From Streptomyces sp. NBC_01224 (GTDB taxonomy: Bacteria > Actinomycetota > Actinomycetes > Streptomycetales > Streptomycetaceae): a stretch of DNA of 64,000 nucleotides. The stretch spans positions 3,038,001-3,102,000 of the forward strand of contig NZ_CP108529.1 in assembly GCF_036002945.1 (NCBI RefSeq). The letters are read 5' to 3'. The notes beneath the pieces are model-generated. The model saw only the letters and a program-made list of their open reading frames with translations, searched no databases and had not been told where the DNA came from. Position 1 is the first letter of the stretch; each line of letters opens with the position of its first letter. Below are positions 28,117-36,839 of the stretch, in pieces. A program made the position numbers and the translations under genes.

Positions 28117-29357
28117 CGGTGTGCTCCTGCGGTTGCGTCGTGCAGCCGGCCCGCGATGTGGCGCACCAGCCGTTCGAGATCGGCGCAGTAGACGGACGGG
28201 TTGGTGAAGCCGTTGTCTGCGCGGTAGCGGTGTGCGTAGTGGCCGCCGCCGCAGACGTTCAGCAGCGGGCAGGCGCGGCAGGCGGGGGCGAGCGCGTCGG
28301 CGCCTGCCTGGCGGGCAGCGACGCCGGGGTGGCGCAGGGCATCGTCGAAGGTGTGGCGGAAGATGTCGAGCCCGGTGGCGGCGGCCGTGTCGTAGGCGGA
28401 CTTGAGGGAGTCCACCTGCTCGATCGTCCCGTCGGTCTCGACCACGATCGCGTTGACGGGGTCGAGACCGAGGGATTCGGTTGCGGCGGGCAGGCCCAAC
28501 AGCAGGGCGATGCACTCCTCGAAGAGCCGCACTCGGGTCTCCCTGTGCCCGGTCGGCCACCAGCGGTCGAAGACGGTGGTGAGCCAGTCGCCGTACGGGG
28601 TCGGGCGGCCTGGTCCGGGCCCCGTGGGGGCCGCCCCCGAATCGGGCAGGCCCGGCGGGGGGTTCGTCCAGTTGCCGTGCGGCAGCAGCAGGTCCAGGGC
28701 CGGTGGGCGCAGGGTGAGCAGCGACTCGTACATCTCGACCGGGTCGGTCTGCGGGTCGACGACGGTGAGGATGCCCGCGTACGCGTCGGGGTGGCGGTCG
28801 GCGAGGATCCGGGCGCCGCGCGAGGCGGCGGGCCAGGAGGGTCGTCCCGCGTGGTCGGTGCGCCGGGTGTTGTGTGCGGCCAGACCGCCGTCGAGGCTGA
28901 TGCCTATGCGTATGCCGTGCCGGGCGAGGGCGGCGATGCGGGCGTCGGTCAGCAGGGTGGCGTTGGTCTGCACGGTGGTGTGGACGGTGCAGTCCGCGGG
29001 CACCACGTCCCGTACCCGGTCGGCGAGGGCGGCCAGCCGGTCGACGCCCGCGAGGAGAGGTTCGCCACCGTGCAGGACGAGGGCGACGTTGCGCAGTCCG
29101 TGGGCCGCGGCGTGTTCGGCGATCCGGTCCGCGGTGCGCTCCAGGACGGCGGGCGCGGCGGCGGCCGGGCGGGCGCGCCAGGTGCGGTCGGGGCCCGCGT
29201 AGAGGTAGCAGTAGCGGCAGGCCAGATTGCACCGGCCGTGCACCTTGACGATGAACTGCCCGAAGGGGACCGGGAGTCGGCCCGCGGTACCGGTGTCCAC
29301 GCGCCGGGGTGTGCGCGGCGTCGCCTGTCGAGACACTCCGGCACCCCCGTGCTGCAT
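28113..29357 (-). CDS. fxsB: Radical SAM/SPASM cyclophane synthase FxsB
   Basis: About 414 residues. The radical SAM cluster is C43-x3-C47-x2-C50 in GRCNLACRYCYLY, with LVLHGGEPLLAG (GGE) and HTTVQTNATLL behind it. The C-terminal SPASM region has ACRACPLLNVCGGGHYAHRY and a last Cys in PSVYC, as in FxsB. Enzymes of this family join an aromatic ring carbon to the beta carbon of a residue two positions later in the precursor, giving a three-residue cyclophane. The start could be ATG 29357 or GTG 29336; neither has a strong ribosome site. It lies 157 nt after fxsA and overlaps the HExxH gene. Confidence 0.92.
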   Translation of the reverse strand: MQHGGAGVSRQATPRTPRRVDTGTAGRLPVPFGQFIVKVHGRCNLACRYCYLYAGPDRTWRARPAAAAPAVLERTADRIAEHAAAHGLRNVALVLHGGEPLLAGVDRLAALADRVRDVVPADCTVHTTVQTNATLLTDARIAALARHGIRIGISLDGGLAAHNTRRTDHAGRPSWPAASRGARILADRHPDAYAGILTVVDPQTDPVEMYESLLTLRPPALDLLLPHGNWTNPPPGLPDSGAAPTGPGPGRPTPYGDWLTTVFDRWWPTGHRETRVRLFEECIALLLGLPAATESLGLDPVNAIVVETDGTIEQVDSLKSAYDTAAATGLDIFRHTFDDALRHPGVAARQAGADALAPACRACPLLNVCGGGHYAHRYRADNGFTNPSVYCADLERLVRHIAGRLHDATAGAHR

Positions 29358-29514
29358 GTCTGCCGGGACGGCCCCCGTTGCCGGCCCGAGGCGATTATCC
29401 CAGGCCTGCCGTGCGGGCAAACCCGTCCCGGGCCTCGATGTCCTGTTCAACCGGGTCCCGGACCGAAACCCTGCGGCTCCGGCCCCGTCTCGCGGAGCTG
29501 CGAGGCACCCCGCC

Positions 29515-29712
29515 TCAGAAGGCGTTGTTGAATCCCCACAGCATCTCCCGCGGCTGCTCGGCCCGGCCGCACAGATCCGCGACCACCTCGCTGAGCACCG
29601 GGTGGTCCAGCGTCCGCAGCGCCTCCAGATCGAGTTCCAGCAGATCCGGCAGCGCATCCGGCCCGCCGGACGGCCCACCGACCGGTCCGCCGTTGCGTAT
29701 CGACTCGCTCAT
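29515..29712 (-). CDS. fxsA: FxSxx-COOH-type RiPP precursor peptide FxsA (variant tail FNNAF)
   Basis: A 65-residue peptide. The leader is Gly-rich (SIRNGGPVGGPSGGPD), then the acidic amphipathic stretch LPDLLELDLEALRTLDHPVLSEVVADLC typical of FxsA, and the core end is M-L-W-G-F-N-N-A-F with free carboxyl. Compared with the naming motif F-x-S-x-x-COOH, Phe is at -5 as expected but -3 is Asn rather than Ser. Asn is a usual third residue in other three-residue cyclophanes, so a Phe-Asn crosslink is plausible. A strong ribosome site GGGGGAGG precedes ATG 29712. It lies directly upstream of fxsB and is the first gene of that unit. Confidence 0.88.
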   Translation of the reverse strand: MSESIRNGGPVGGPSGGPDALPDLLELDLEALRTLDHPVLSEVVADLCGRAEQPREMLWGFNNAF

Positions 29713-29764
29713 CACGCCTCCCCCTACTGCGTACTGCCGCATCGGGCCTGTGGTGACTCGCTCG

Positions 29765-29787
29765 CCGTTGAGCGCATCCCGTTGAGC
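29765..29787 (-). promoter_or_regulatory. Direct repeat in the fxsA leader region
   Basis: CCGTTGAGC is repeated exactly at 29765-29773 and 29779-29787, 14 bp apart, about 55-75 nt upstream of the fxsA start. Such spaced repeats can be an activator site. The rest of the ~300-bp gap between the SAV_2336-type gene and fxsA (29713-30015) shows no gene; the fxsA promoter must be in it. Confidence 0.35.
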
Positions 29788-30015
29788 CCGCGTCCCTGAC
29801 ACACGTACATCTGCTCGCGTTGCGATGGCGCACGTACTGCCGGCTCCGGTATGAGTCGCACCGGTCACATCTGTACCGATGCCCCGCACAATCCGCCATA
29901 CGCCTTCTTGAGCATGCCATCGACCGGCGTCGGTCGTGCGCCGGTCGTGCACAGCGCGCGCCGCCCACGGCGCATCACACCGGGGCCGCGCCGCCCAATC
30001 GCTCCCGCCCGGCAC

Positions 30016-33000
30016 TCAGCGCTCCAGCTCGGCCAGCCGCTCGGCGGTCGCTTCGCCCGCCGCGCCGCCGCCGTCCGGCAGTTTGCGCCATTCCCGGCGG
30101 GCCGCCCGGTATGCCTCGCGTGCGGCCCGGGGACGTCCCGCCCTCTCGTATGTCATACCCCGCCAGTGGTTGGCCGTACCACCCAACTCGACCGCCTGCC
30201 GGACCTGTTGTGAACTCTCCAGCTCCGCTTCCGCCGTGCCGGCCGCGTCGGCCGCGCCCCGGAACGCCTCGGCCGCCTCGTCGAGCCGGGCCGGACGGTG
30301 CAGCACCTGGGAGGCGTCGAGGTGGGACAGGCCCAGTTCCAGCCAGCAGCGCGCCGCGGTCAGCGGGTCGGTCGCCTCCTGGGTCGCGAGCCCGAAGAGA
30401 TGCTCGGCCTCCCGCAGATCGACCCGGTCCTCGGTGGCCCGGTGCCGCAGCATCAGCGCCCGCCCCAGCATCAGCAGCCGCTCGGCCTGACGCGCGCTGC
30501 CCGCCGCCGTCTCCGTACGGCAGTCGCGCAGCACCCGCACCGCGGCGCCGATGTGTGCGCGGCCGTCGGGCAGTTGGGCGCGGCGCAGCAGGGTGGCGCC
30601 CCATTCGGCGAGCAGATCGGCGTGAGCCTGCGAGTCGCGCGGGACGCCGCGCGCGGCGCGGGCGAACCAGTCGGCCGCGTCGACGAGTTCATCCGGGTTC
30701 CCGGTGTGTTCGTAACGGGCGACACGGACTCGGCCTGCCCGGGTATGGAGCAGGGCGCGCAGCCGCTGTTCCCGTACGGTCGCCAGGGCCTGCTCGATCA
30801 GGGTCGCCGCCTCGTCCGGCTCCTCGCCGGAGGCGAGCAGGGCGTCCACCAGATCCAGCAGGATGCGCACCTCGGTGCCCATGGTGTGCCGGCCGCCGCC
30901 CTGCTCGAACGCCGTGCGCAAGGAGCGCGCCGCCTGACCGGCGTACACCCGGGACTGTTCGGTGTCGACGGTGGCCCCTGCCAGTCTCAGCAGGGTCCGA
31001 CCGTGCGCCAGCGGCAGGGCGGGGGGCCGGTTCTCCTGGTCGGGCCAGACGTCGGCGAACGCCTCCAGCATGCCGTACGCGGCCTGCAGCAGGGCGGTGT
31101 CGCCGTCGAGCCGCCACTGCGCCTCCAGGGCCCGGACCCGCTCCAGCGTGAGCCGGAGGGCCTCGGCGGGATCCAGGCCGGGGGCCGAGCAGGCGGCCGT
31201 GTACTCGCGGTCGGCGCGCCGCAGCAGCTCCAGTGCGCCGCGCCGGTCGCCGCGCCGCCGCCGGTCGTCGGCCGCGGCATGCAATACCTTCGCCAGTACG
31301 GCCCGTTCGCGTGCCGCCCCGGGGTGCGCGGCGGCCCGTTCGGCGGCGTACTCGGCCTCGCGGAGCAGCTCGGCGTCGCCCTGCACCTCCCACAGCCGCA
31401 GGACGCAGCGCGAGTACTCCGCCCACAGTTCGGGGTCGGCGCCCGGCTGCTCCTCGCGCTCCGTGGCCCCCCGCAGCAGCTGCACGGCATCGATCAGGTA
31501 CTGCACCATGCTGTCCGATTCGAAGTGCCGCACGAGGACGCGGGCGCTCTCCACCGCCGCGTTCGGCATCTGGCCGGGGCTCCGGTAGCCGTCCCGGTCG
31601 GTCTGGATGACGAACTGCTCGGGCAGGGGCATGAAACGCTCCAGTACGCGGACCGCGACCTCGGCGAAGGGATGGGGGACGCGCGACCCGCCGCTTGCGC
31701 CGCTCTCCCCGTTCTCGTCACCCTCCTCGATCTCCCCGTCGGGCGCGCTGTTCTCCCTGGTGTCCGTGGTCCGGGTGGACCGCGACGGTCCGTCCCTGCC
31801 CTCTCCGAGCTGGGCGAAGGCGAGGGCAGGGAAGTTCGGCCCGCCCTTCCCGAATCGCTGCTCGATGTACTGCGAGCAGTGCTTGAGTACGAGCAGCGCC
31901 TCGTCCCGGCCCAGCGGACCGAGCAGCGCTTCCCGGACTCCGGGCGCGAACTCGTACCACTGGCCGCCGTCGTCACCGCCGTCCTCGGCCTTGCTCCGCG
32001 TCAGCAGTCCGCTCAGCAGCACCTCGGCGAGTTCGGAGGGCCCGGAGTGGGGCAGCATCGTGCGCTGCACCAGCTGCATCACGGGCAGATACAGCGGGGC
32101 CGCCGCGAGATAGACGGCCAGCTGTCCGGCGACCGGAGAGGCCGCGGAGCGGAAGCGGCTGACCAGTTGGAGTGAGGACAGCCCGTCGCCGGGGCGCTGC
32201 GCGGCCGCCGCGGGCTGATCGGCCCGCACCCAGCCGACGGCTCCGGAGATCCGCCCCGCACCGGTGCCGGAGAGCAGCCTCGCCCAGGCCGCCAACGCGC
32301 CTTCCACCGGCGGGAGTACGGGAATCGCGAGGGCGCCCGGGTGCACGGCGGGCCCCGTTCCGGCGTGCTCCGTGACCTTCAGCACGGCGGCGCCGCCGGG
32401 CCCGTCACCCCGGGACAGCGAACCGTAGGTGACCGGCAGCCTGGTGCGGTTCCACATCCGCTGCGGCAGGGGCTGGAGCACGGCGGCCGGGGCCTGTCCG
32501 GCCAGCTGGTGCAGCAGCCGGTGAGCCCGGCCGCTGTGCCAGAGCGGACCGGCGCAGTCGCTGACGAGGACGGTGACACGACGGCCGGTCGGATCGCTCA
32601 GCCGGTCCGCGGAGTTCAGCGGTGCGGCGGCCGGATCGGGGCTGCGGCTCACTGCGGCCGCACCGTCGGGCCCCTGATGCAGATAGCGCACCTGGACATC
32701 CCGGAAGGCACCCAACTGCCCGAATATATCCTGCAGTTCGCCGAACATCCGGTCCCACACCAGCATCGAGGACGAGGCGTCCATAACGCACTGCAGCAGC
32801 GCCTCGCCCCGGGAAGCACCGCGGAACACCGGCATGATCATCCCACCGGCGCGGGCGCTGAGCTCCGCGGTCGCCGTCTCGTCGAGCGTGCGGCGCAGCG
32901 GGGGCGCGGCCGGGCGGTAGCGCTGCAACGGGCGCAGGGCTCGCTGGAGTTCGAGCGGCGCCGGGAGGGCGGGGGCGGCGGGTACGCCGACGGTGAGCGC

Positions 33001-33594
33001 TCTCGCCCGGCCGTTCCGGGCGGCGCTCCGTCCGCGCCCGGCCGGGCCGTCCGGGCGGGGGCCGCCGGGTGGCGCGGTGCGGGGTACGGGATAGAGGGCG
33101 ATCCGCCGGTCGGTGTCGCCGAGGCCCCGCTGTTCCGCGGGCTCGTCGTCGTCCGGGGCGAGGTCCGGGGCTTCGTCCCGTCCGGTCACCTGCGGGGACG
33201 GCCGCCCGTCCGGGCGGCCCGCCTGGGCGGGGGCAGCGGACAGCAGCGGCGCGGCCGCGTCGTCCTCGTCGTCCGGCGCGTCGGGGTGGCGGGTCCAGCG
33301 GGCCAGCCAGAGGGCGTCGCAGAGCTGCTCGGCGTCGGGGTCGAGCCCGGCTTCGCGTAACCGGGCGACGAATGCGGGCAGCAGGCCTCCGCCGTACGGC
33401 TCGGAGTCCGGCTGCGGCTGTTGCTGCGGCGCGCGACCGGGCTCCGGCACCGGCCCGACAGCTTCCGGAGCTTCGGGCTCGGTGTCCATTGCCTCACCCG
33501 GGACGTGAGCGTCGTAAGGCTCCACGATGTCATCCCGCCCGCCGCCGGGGCCGCGTCCCTCATCCGGTCCGTGCCGCGCCTCGCCGTCGGCCAT
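30016..33594 (-). CDS. SAV_2336-type vWA protein with C-terminal helical repeats (VMAP module)
   Basis: A 1192-residue protein. Residues ~1-200 are acidic and Pro-rich, with a short conserved helix pair (LLPAFVARLREAGLDPDAEQLCDALWLARW, ~71-100) seen in SAV_2336-like proteins. Residues ~250-480 form a vWA domain with intact MIDAS D272-A-S274-S-S276 and VTVLVSDCAG. A middle region follows (VAGQLAVYLAAAPLYLPVMQLVQRTML), and from ~740 to the end there are TPR-like helices. ATG 33594 lies 7 nt after the MoxR stop, so the two are coupled. It is the vWA member of the MoxR-vWA-VMAP ternary system; the repeats probably bind partners. Confidence 0.82.
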   Translation of the reverse strand: MADGEARHGPDEGRGPGGGRDDIVEPYDAHVPGEAMDTEPEAPEAVGPVPEPGRAPQQQPQPDSEPYGGGLLPAFVARLREAGLDPDAEQLCDALWLARWTRHPDAPDDEDDAAAPLLSAAPAQAGRPDGRPSPQVTGRDEAPDLAPDDDEPAEQRGLGDTDRRIALYPVPRTAPPGGPRPDGPAGRGRSAARNGRARALTVGVPAAPALPAPLELQRALRPLQRYRPAAPPLRRTLDETATAELSARAGGMIMPVFRGASRGEALLQCVMDASSSMLVWDRMFGELQDIFGQLGAFRDVQVRYLHQGPDGAAAVSRSPDPAAAPLNSADRLSDPTGRRVTVLVSDCAGPLWHSGRAHRLLHQLAGQAPAAVLQPLPQRMWNRTRLPVTYGSLSRGDGPGGAAVLKVTEHAGTGPAVHPGALAIPVLPPVEGALAAWARLLSGTGAGRISGAVGWVRADQPAAAAQRPGDGLSSLQLVSRFRSAASPVAGQLAVYLAAAPLYLPVMQLVQRTMLPHSGPSELAEVLLSGLLTRSKAEDGGDDGGQWYEFAPGVREALLGPLGRDEALLVLKHCSQYIEQRFGKGGPNFPALAFAQLGEGRDGPSRSTRTTDTRENSAPDGEIEEGDENGESGASGGSRVPHPFAEVAVRVLERFMPLPEQFVIQTDRDGYRSPGQMPNAAVESARVLVRHFESDSMVQYLIDAVQLLRGATEREEQPGADPELWAEYSRCVLRLWEVQGDAELLREAEYAAERAAAHPGAARERAVLAKVLHAAADDRRRRGDRRGALELLRRADREYTAACSAPGLDPAEALRLTLERVRALEAQWRLDGDTALLQAAYGMLEAFADVWPDQENRPPALPLAHGRTLLRLAGATVDTEQSRVYAGQAARSLRTAFEQGGGRHTMGTEVRILLDLVDALLASGEEPDEAATLIEQALATVREQRLRALLHTRAGRVRVARYEHTGNPDELVDAADWFARAARGVPRDSQAHADLLAEWGATLLRRAQLPDGRAHIGAAVRVLRDCRTETAAGSARQAERLLMLGRALMLRHRATEDRVDLREAEHLFGLATQEATDPLTAARCWLELGLSHLDASQVLHRPARLDEAAEAFRGAADAAGTAEAELESSQQVRQAVELGGTANHWRGMTYERAGRPRAAREAYRAARREWRKLPDGGGAAGEATAERLAELER

Positions 33595-33601
33595 CAGCGC
33601 A

Positions 33602-34633
33602 TCACCTCGGCCGGTCGAGTCGCTGAATGAGCAGGTCGGCGAGGCGGTCCCGGCCGGCCGGGGCGGCGGCATCGGTGAGATAGATCGCGTTCAACAGCTG
33701 GTCGGTGGCGAGGAGTTCACTGCGGGAGCGCTCCAGGAAGTGGGCGATGAGATCGTCCCCGGACCGCGCCGCCTCGTCGCCCAGGTGGGCGCGTACGAAG
33801 GTCGCGAGCCGCTGGTGGTCGGGGCGTCCGAGCTCCAGGTGGATGCAGCGGCGCATCAGGGGCGCGGGGAAATCCCGCTCGCCGTTGCTGGTGAGCACCA
33901 CGAACGGGAAGGACCGGCATTGCACCCTGCCGCCCCTCACCTTCACCTTGTTGCCGTCGTCGTCGAGGACCTCCGCCTCGCCGTCGGGCAGCCGGTCGGC
34001 GATCCGCTCCAGCTCGGGGATGGCGAACTCGCCCTCCTCCAGCACATTGAGCAGGTCGTTCGGCAGATCGATGTCGCTCTTGTCGAGCTCGTCGATGAGC
34101 AGTACGCGCGGCCGGTCCGAGGGCAGCAGCGCGGTGCCGAGCGGCCCGAGCCGGATGTAGCTGCCGACGCTCTGTGCCGATTCGGCGCCGGGCGCCCCGG
34201 CCGCCGCACTGTGCGCGGCGATCTGTACATCCTGGAGCCGGGCGATCGCGTCGTAGTGGTAGAGGCCGTCCTGGAGCGTCGAGCGGCTGACGATGGGCCA
34301 GCGCAGGACCCGGCCGAGCCCGAGCTCATGGGCGACGGAGTGGGCCAGCGTGCTCTTTCCGGCGCCGGGGCTGCCGGTGACCAGCAGCGGACGCCGCAGA
34401 TAGAGCGCGGCGTTGATCATTTCGAGCTCTTCGGCACCCGGCCGGTGGAGTTCGGCGATGTGCCGGTAGCCGCCGAGGCGGCGGTCGGCGGATCCGTCCC
34501 CGTCCGGCTCGTCGGGGTCCGGGGCGCCGCGGCCCGCGAAGTCCCGCCAGGGCGGCGGGGGCGGCAGCTGCTCGATGCCCTCGTGCGGTTCGCCGGCCCC
34601 TCGGTAGATGAGCCACTCGCTGGGTTCACTCAT
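33602..34633 (-). CDS. MoxR-family AAA+ ATPase
   Basis: A 343-residue ATPase with Walker A GSPGAGKST (87-95), Walker B VLLIDE (Asp181-Glu182), sensor 1 in VVLTSNGERDF and arginine finger region PLMRRCIHLEL. The N-terminus has a Pro-rich stretch (EQLPPPPPWRDF). MoxR ATPases act as chaperones of vWA proteins, and the SAV_2336-type vWA gene follows directly. About 94 bp without a gene separate it from the trypsin-VMAP-C gene. Confidence 0.92.
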   Translation of the reverse strand: MSEPSEWLIYRGAGEPHEGIEQLPPPPPWRDFAGRGAPDPDEPDGDGSADRRLGGYRHIAELHRPGAEELEMINAALYLRRPLLVTGSPGAGKSTLAHSVAHELGLGRVLRWPIVSRSTLQDGLYHYDAIARLQDVQIAAHSAAAGAPGAESAQSVGSYIRLGPLGTALLPSDRPRVLLIDELDKSDIDLPNDLLNVLEEGEFAIPELERIADRLPDGEAEVLDDDGNKVKVRGGRVQCRSFPFVVLTSNGERDFPAPLMRRCIHLELGRPDHQRLATFVRAHLGDEAARSGDDLIAHFLERSRSELLATDQLLNAIYLTDAAAPAGRDRLADLLIQRLDRPR

Positions 34634-34727
34634 AACGCGTTCCTCGTCGTCACTCGTCCGCCAGGGGCAGCAGTCGAACGTGCATCACGGTAGCGATCCG
34701 GCGTACACGCCGTAAGGGCCCGGCCGT

Positions 34728-36839
34728 TCACGGCGCCTCAAGGAACTGCCCGGAGCCGGGCAGTGGATGGTGTGGATCTTCGTAGAACAGGGCGACACCG
34801 TCCGACCAGTACGTCTCCGCACGGCCCGCATACACCCCCTGCCTCAGCTCATGGACTTTTTTCGGGAGTTGAACGGCGGCGCGGGCCTCGGCGACCGTAT
34901 CGGCGGCGCGCCGGTGGAATTCCGTGCAGACCGCGGCCTGCTCGGCCGCCCGGCGCCGCCACAGGGCCACCCCGAAACCCCCGTCGATCACCCGTCCGAG
35001 ACCGGCCGCGGTCTCCGGGTGGGCCCGTTCACCGTAGCGGCAGAGCACCGGGACGGTCTCGTACGCCAGTTGGCGCAGCTCCTCCACCACGGGCACGGGT
35101 ACCCGCATTCCGTCCTCGCAGTCGACGACGGCGGCCCGCATCGCGGCGGTCATGATCCGGTTCCAGCGCGCCTCGCGCTCGTCGATCCCGTCATCGGCCG
35201 GAAGCGGGCGGTGGTCCAGGCGCCGGATGACCACGGGGCGCAGCACTCCGAGCGGCCGCCCGTCGGGCGGCACCCGCCATCCGTCGACCTCCAGGTCCAT
35301 GAGGGCCTGGTCCACCGCGACCTGGAGCACGGCGGGGTCGTCGGGTTCGTCGCACCGTCGGAACGCCTCCGCCAGCGGGCCCGCGAGCCGGGCCGGGAGG
35401 GCCTTTGATGCGGTGCCCCGGCTGTCCTCGGCGACGGGCAGGACGTCCCCGCCGTGCTGGGCGACGCCGATCCGCCAGTCGTAGCGGTCTCGTTCCCAGC
35501 CGCGCGGCTCCAGCGCCAGCAGGACGAACGGGGCGCTGCGCGTCCTGGCGGCTTCGAGCGTCGGCGCCGGGGTTCGCAGGTGTTCGAGGCCCGGGGCGTG
35601 CCGGCCGTTGTGCCGGAGCCCGGCAAGCTCATGACGGAACTTGCGGGAGAGCCGGTCCTCGGCCATCCGCTTCACCCATTCCCACAGGGATGCCTCGGCG
35701 AGCTGGGTGGACGGCAGGACGTAAGGGCGTTCGGCGGAGATGGCGCTCATGCAGTAGCGCAGGATCAGTTCCAGTGCGCCGTCGCCGCCAGGAGCGTCGT
35801 ACAGCGTCCCCAGTCCGTCGCGCCAGCCGCGCGGGGCCGCGTGGTGCTCGGCCGGGTGGGTGTCCGGCAGCCGGTCCAGGAGGTCGAGGAGGCTGCGGGT
35901 GCTGAGCGGGGGCGGGAGTTCGGCGAGCCGGCCGAGCAGGTCGACGCGTTGCTGGGGGCTGAGGGCGAGCCCTGCTCCGGCACCCAGTTCGCGCTGGAGA
36001 TCGGCCCAGGTCCGATCGGTGCCGACCGGGCTGGTGTGCCGGTCGGCGTGGTAGCGGTCGTGGGCGTGGAACACCGCCTGGTAGGGGTCGTCGGACTCGG
36101 CGGCGACCGCCCCGGGGGGCACGGGCAGTGTGCGCAGCCGCTCGACGCCGATCGAGGTCCCGCCGGTCGTGCCGTCGGAGCGTGACTTGAGTACGCCGAC
36201 GACCTCGCCGCGGGCCAGGTCCACCACGGGTCCGCCGGACAGGCCCGGGTACATCCGGTCGCCGTCGAGCCGCATCTGTTCGTCGTCCTCGGCCCAGTCA
36301 CCGAAGGTGCCCATCACCTGGCACCGCCCGCTGAACCGGGTCAGCTGCCCCGATCCGCCGTCGGTCCAGCCCGTGTAGAGGACCGAGCCGCCGCCGAACA
36401 TGCCCGCCGGACGCTCGGTGACGTACACACAGGGGTGCTCGACGGGCCGCAGGAGCCGGATGAGCGCGAGGTCGGGGGCGGGCCAGCCGCCCGACGGCGC
36501 CGGAACCCGTGCGCCGCCGGGCCCGGCCGTGGCGTGACGGCCCTCGGGCAGGGCGGCGACCACGGTGCCCTGGACCGCGGTCTCGGCGCTGCCCGGGTCC
36601 GGCTTGAAGACCACGTTCACGTGACGCCCCTCCCCCTCCATCGCCACGTGCGCGCACGTGAGGACCCAGCTCGGGGCGATGAAGAAGCCGCTCCCAAGGA
36701 AGCCTCTGTCGGATCCGTCAGGGGCATACCCGGGCTCCGGGCGATGGATGCGTACGGTCGCCGCCATCACGAGGCCCGCCAGCGCACGGTACGTACTCTC
36801 CGAGCCGCCCCCTGCGCCCCTGCCCGGCGGCTGGGTCAT
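34728..36839 (-). CDS. Trypsin-like serine protease with VMAP-C domain
   Basis: A 703-residue protein. Residues ~15-245 are a chymotrypsin-fold protease with the complete triad His64 (VLTCAHV), Asp123 (APDLALI) and Ser201 (YPGLSGGPVV). The middle ~270-400 is helical, and the C-terminal ~400-700 matches the VMAP-C (vWA-MoxR-associated protein) type, with LLALEPRGWERDRYDWRIGVAQ and late WSDGVALFYEDP. There is no signal peptide, so it works in the cytoplasm. ATG 36839 overlaps the stop of the trypco1 gene. In the ternary-system model it is the proteolytic effector held in check by VMAP, vWA and MoxR. Confidence 0.87.
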   Translation of the reverse strand: MTQPPGRGAGGGSESTYRALAGLVMAATVRIHRPEPGYAPDGSDRGFLGSGFFIAPSWVLTCAHVAMEGEGRHVNVVFKPDPGSAETAVQGTVVAALPEGRHATAGPGGARVPAPSGGWPAPDLALIRLLRPVEHPCVYVTERPAGMFGGGSVLYTGWTDGGSGQLTRFSGRCQVMGTFGDWAEDDEQMRLDGDRMYPGLSGGPVVDLARGEVVGVLKSRSDGTTGGTSIGVERLRTLPVPPGAVAAESDDPYQAVFHAHDRYHADRHTSPVGTDRTWADLQRELGAGAGLALSPQQRVDLLGRLAELPPPLSTRSLLDLLDRLPDTHPAEHHAAPRGWRDGLGTLYDAPGGDGALELILRYCMSAISAERPYVLPSTQLAEASLWEWVKRMAEDRLSRKFRHELAGLRHNGRHAPGLEHLRTPAPTLEAARTRSAPFVLLALEPRGWERDRYDWRIGVAQHGGDVLPVAEDSRGTASKALPARLAGPLAEAFRRCDEPDDPAVLQVAVDQALMDLEVDGWRVPPDGRPLGVLRPVVIRRLDHRPLPADDGIDEREARWNRIMTAAMRAAVVDCEDGMRVPVPVVEELRQLAYETVPVLCRYGERAHPETAAGLGRVIDGGFGVALWRRRAAEQAAVCTEFHRRAADTVAEARAAVQLPKKVHELRQGVYAGRAETYWSDGVALFYEDPHHPLPGSGQFLEAP

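Noticed and set aside
29713..30015. Frame extending fxsA upstream by 101 codons
   Set aside because: The strong ribosome site GGGGGAGG before ATG 29712 and the normal FxsA length both support the short peptide.
29820..31151. Arg/Pro-rich plus-strand frames opposite the SAV_2336-type gene
   Set aside because: Composition typical of off-frame reading of GC-rich DNA.
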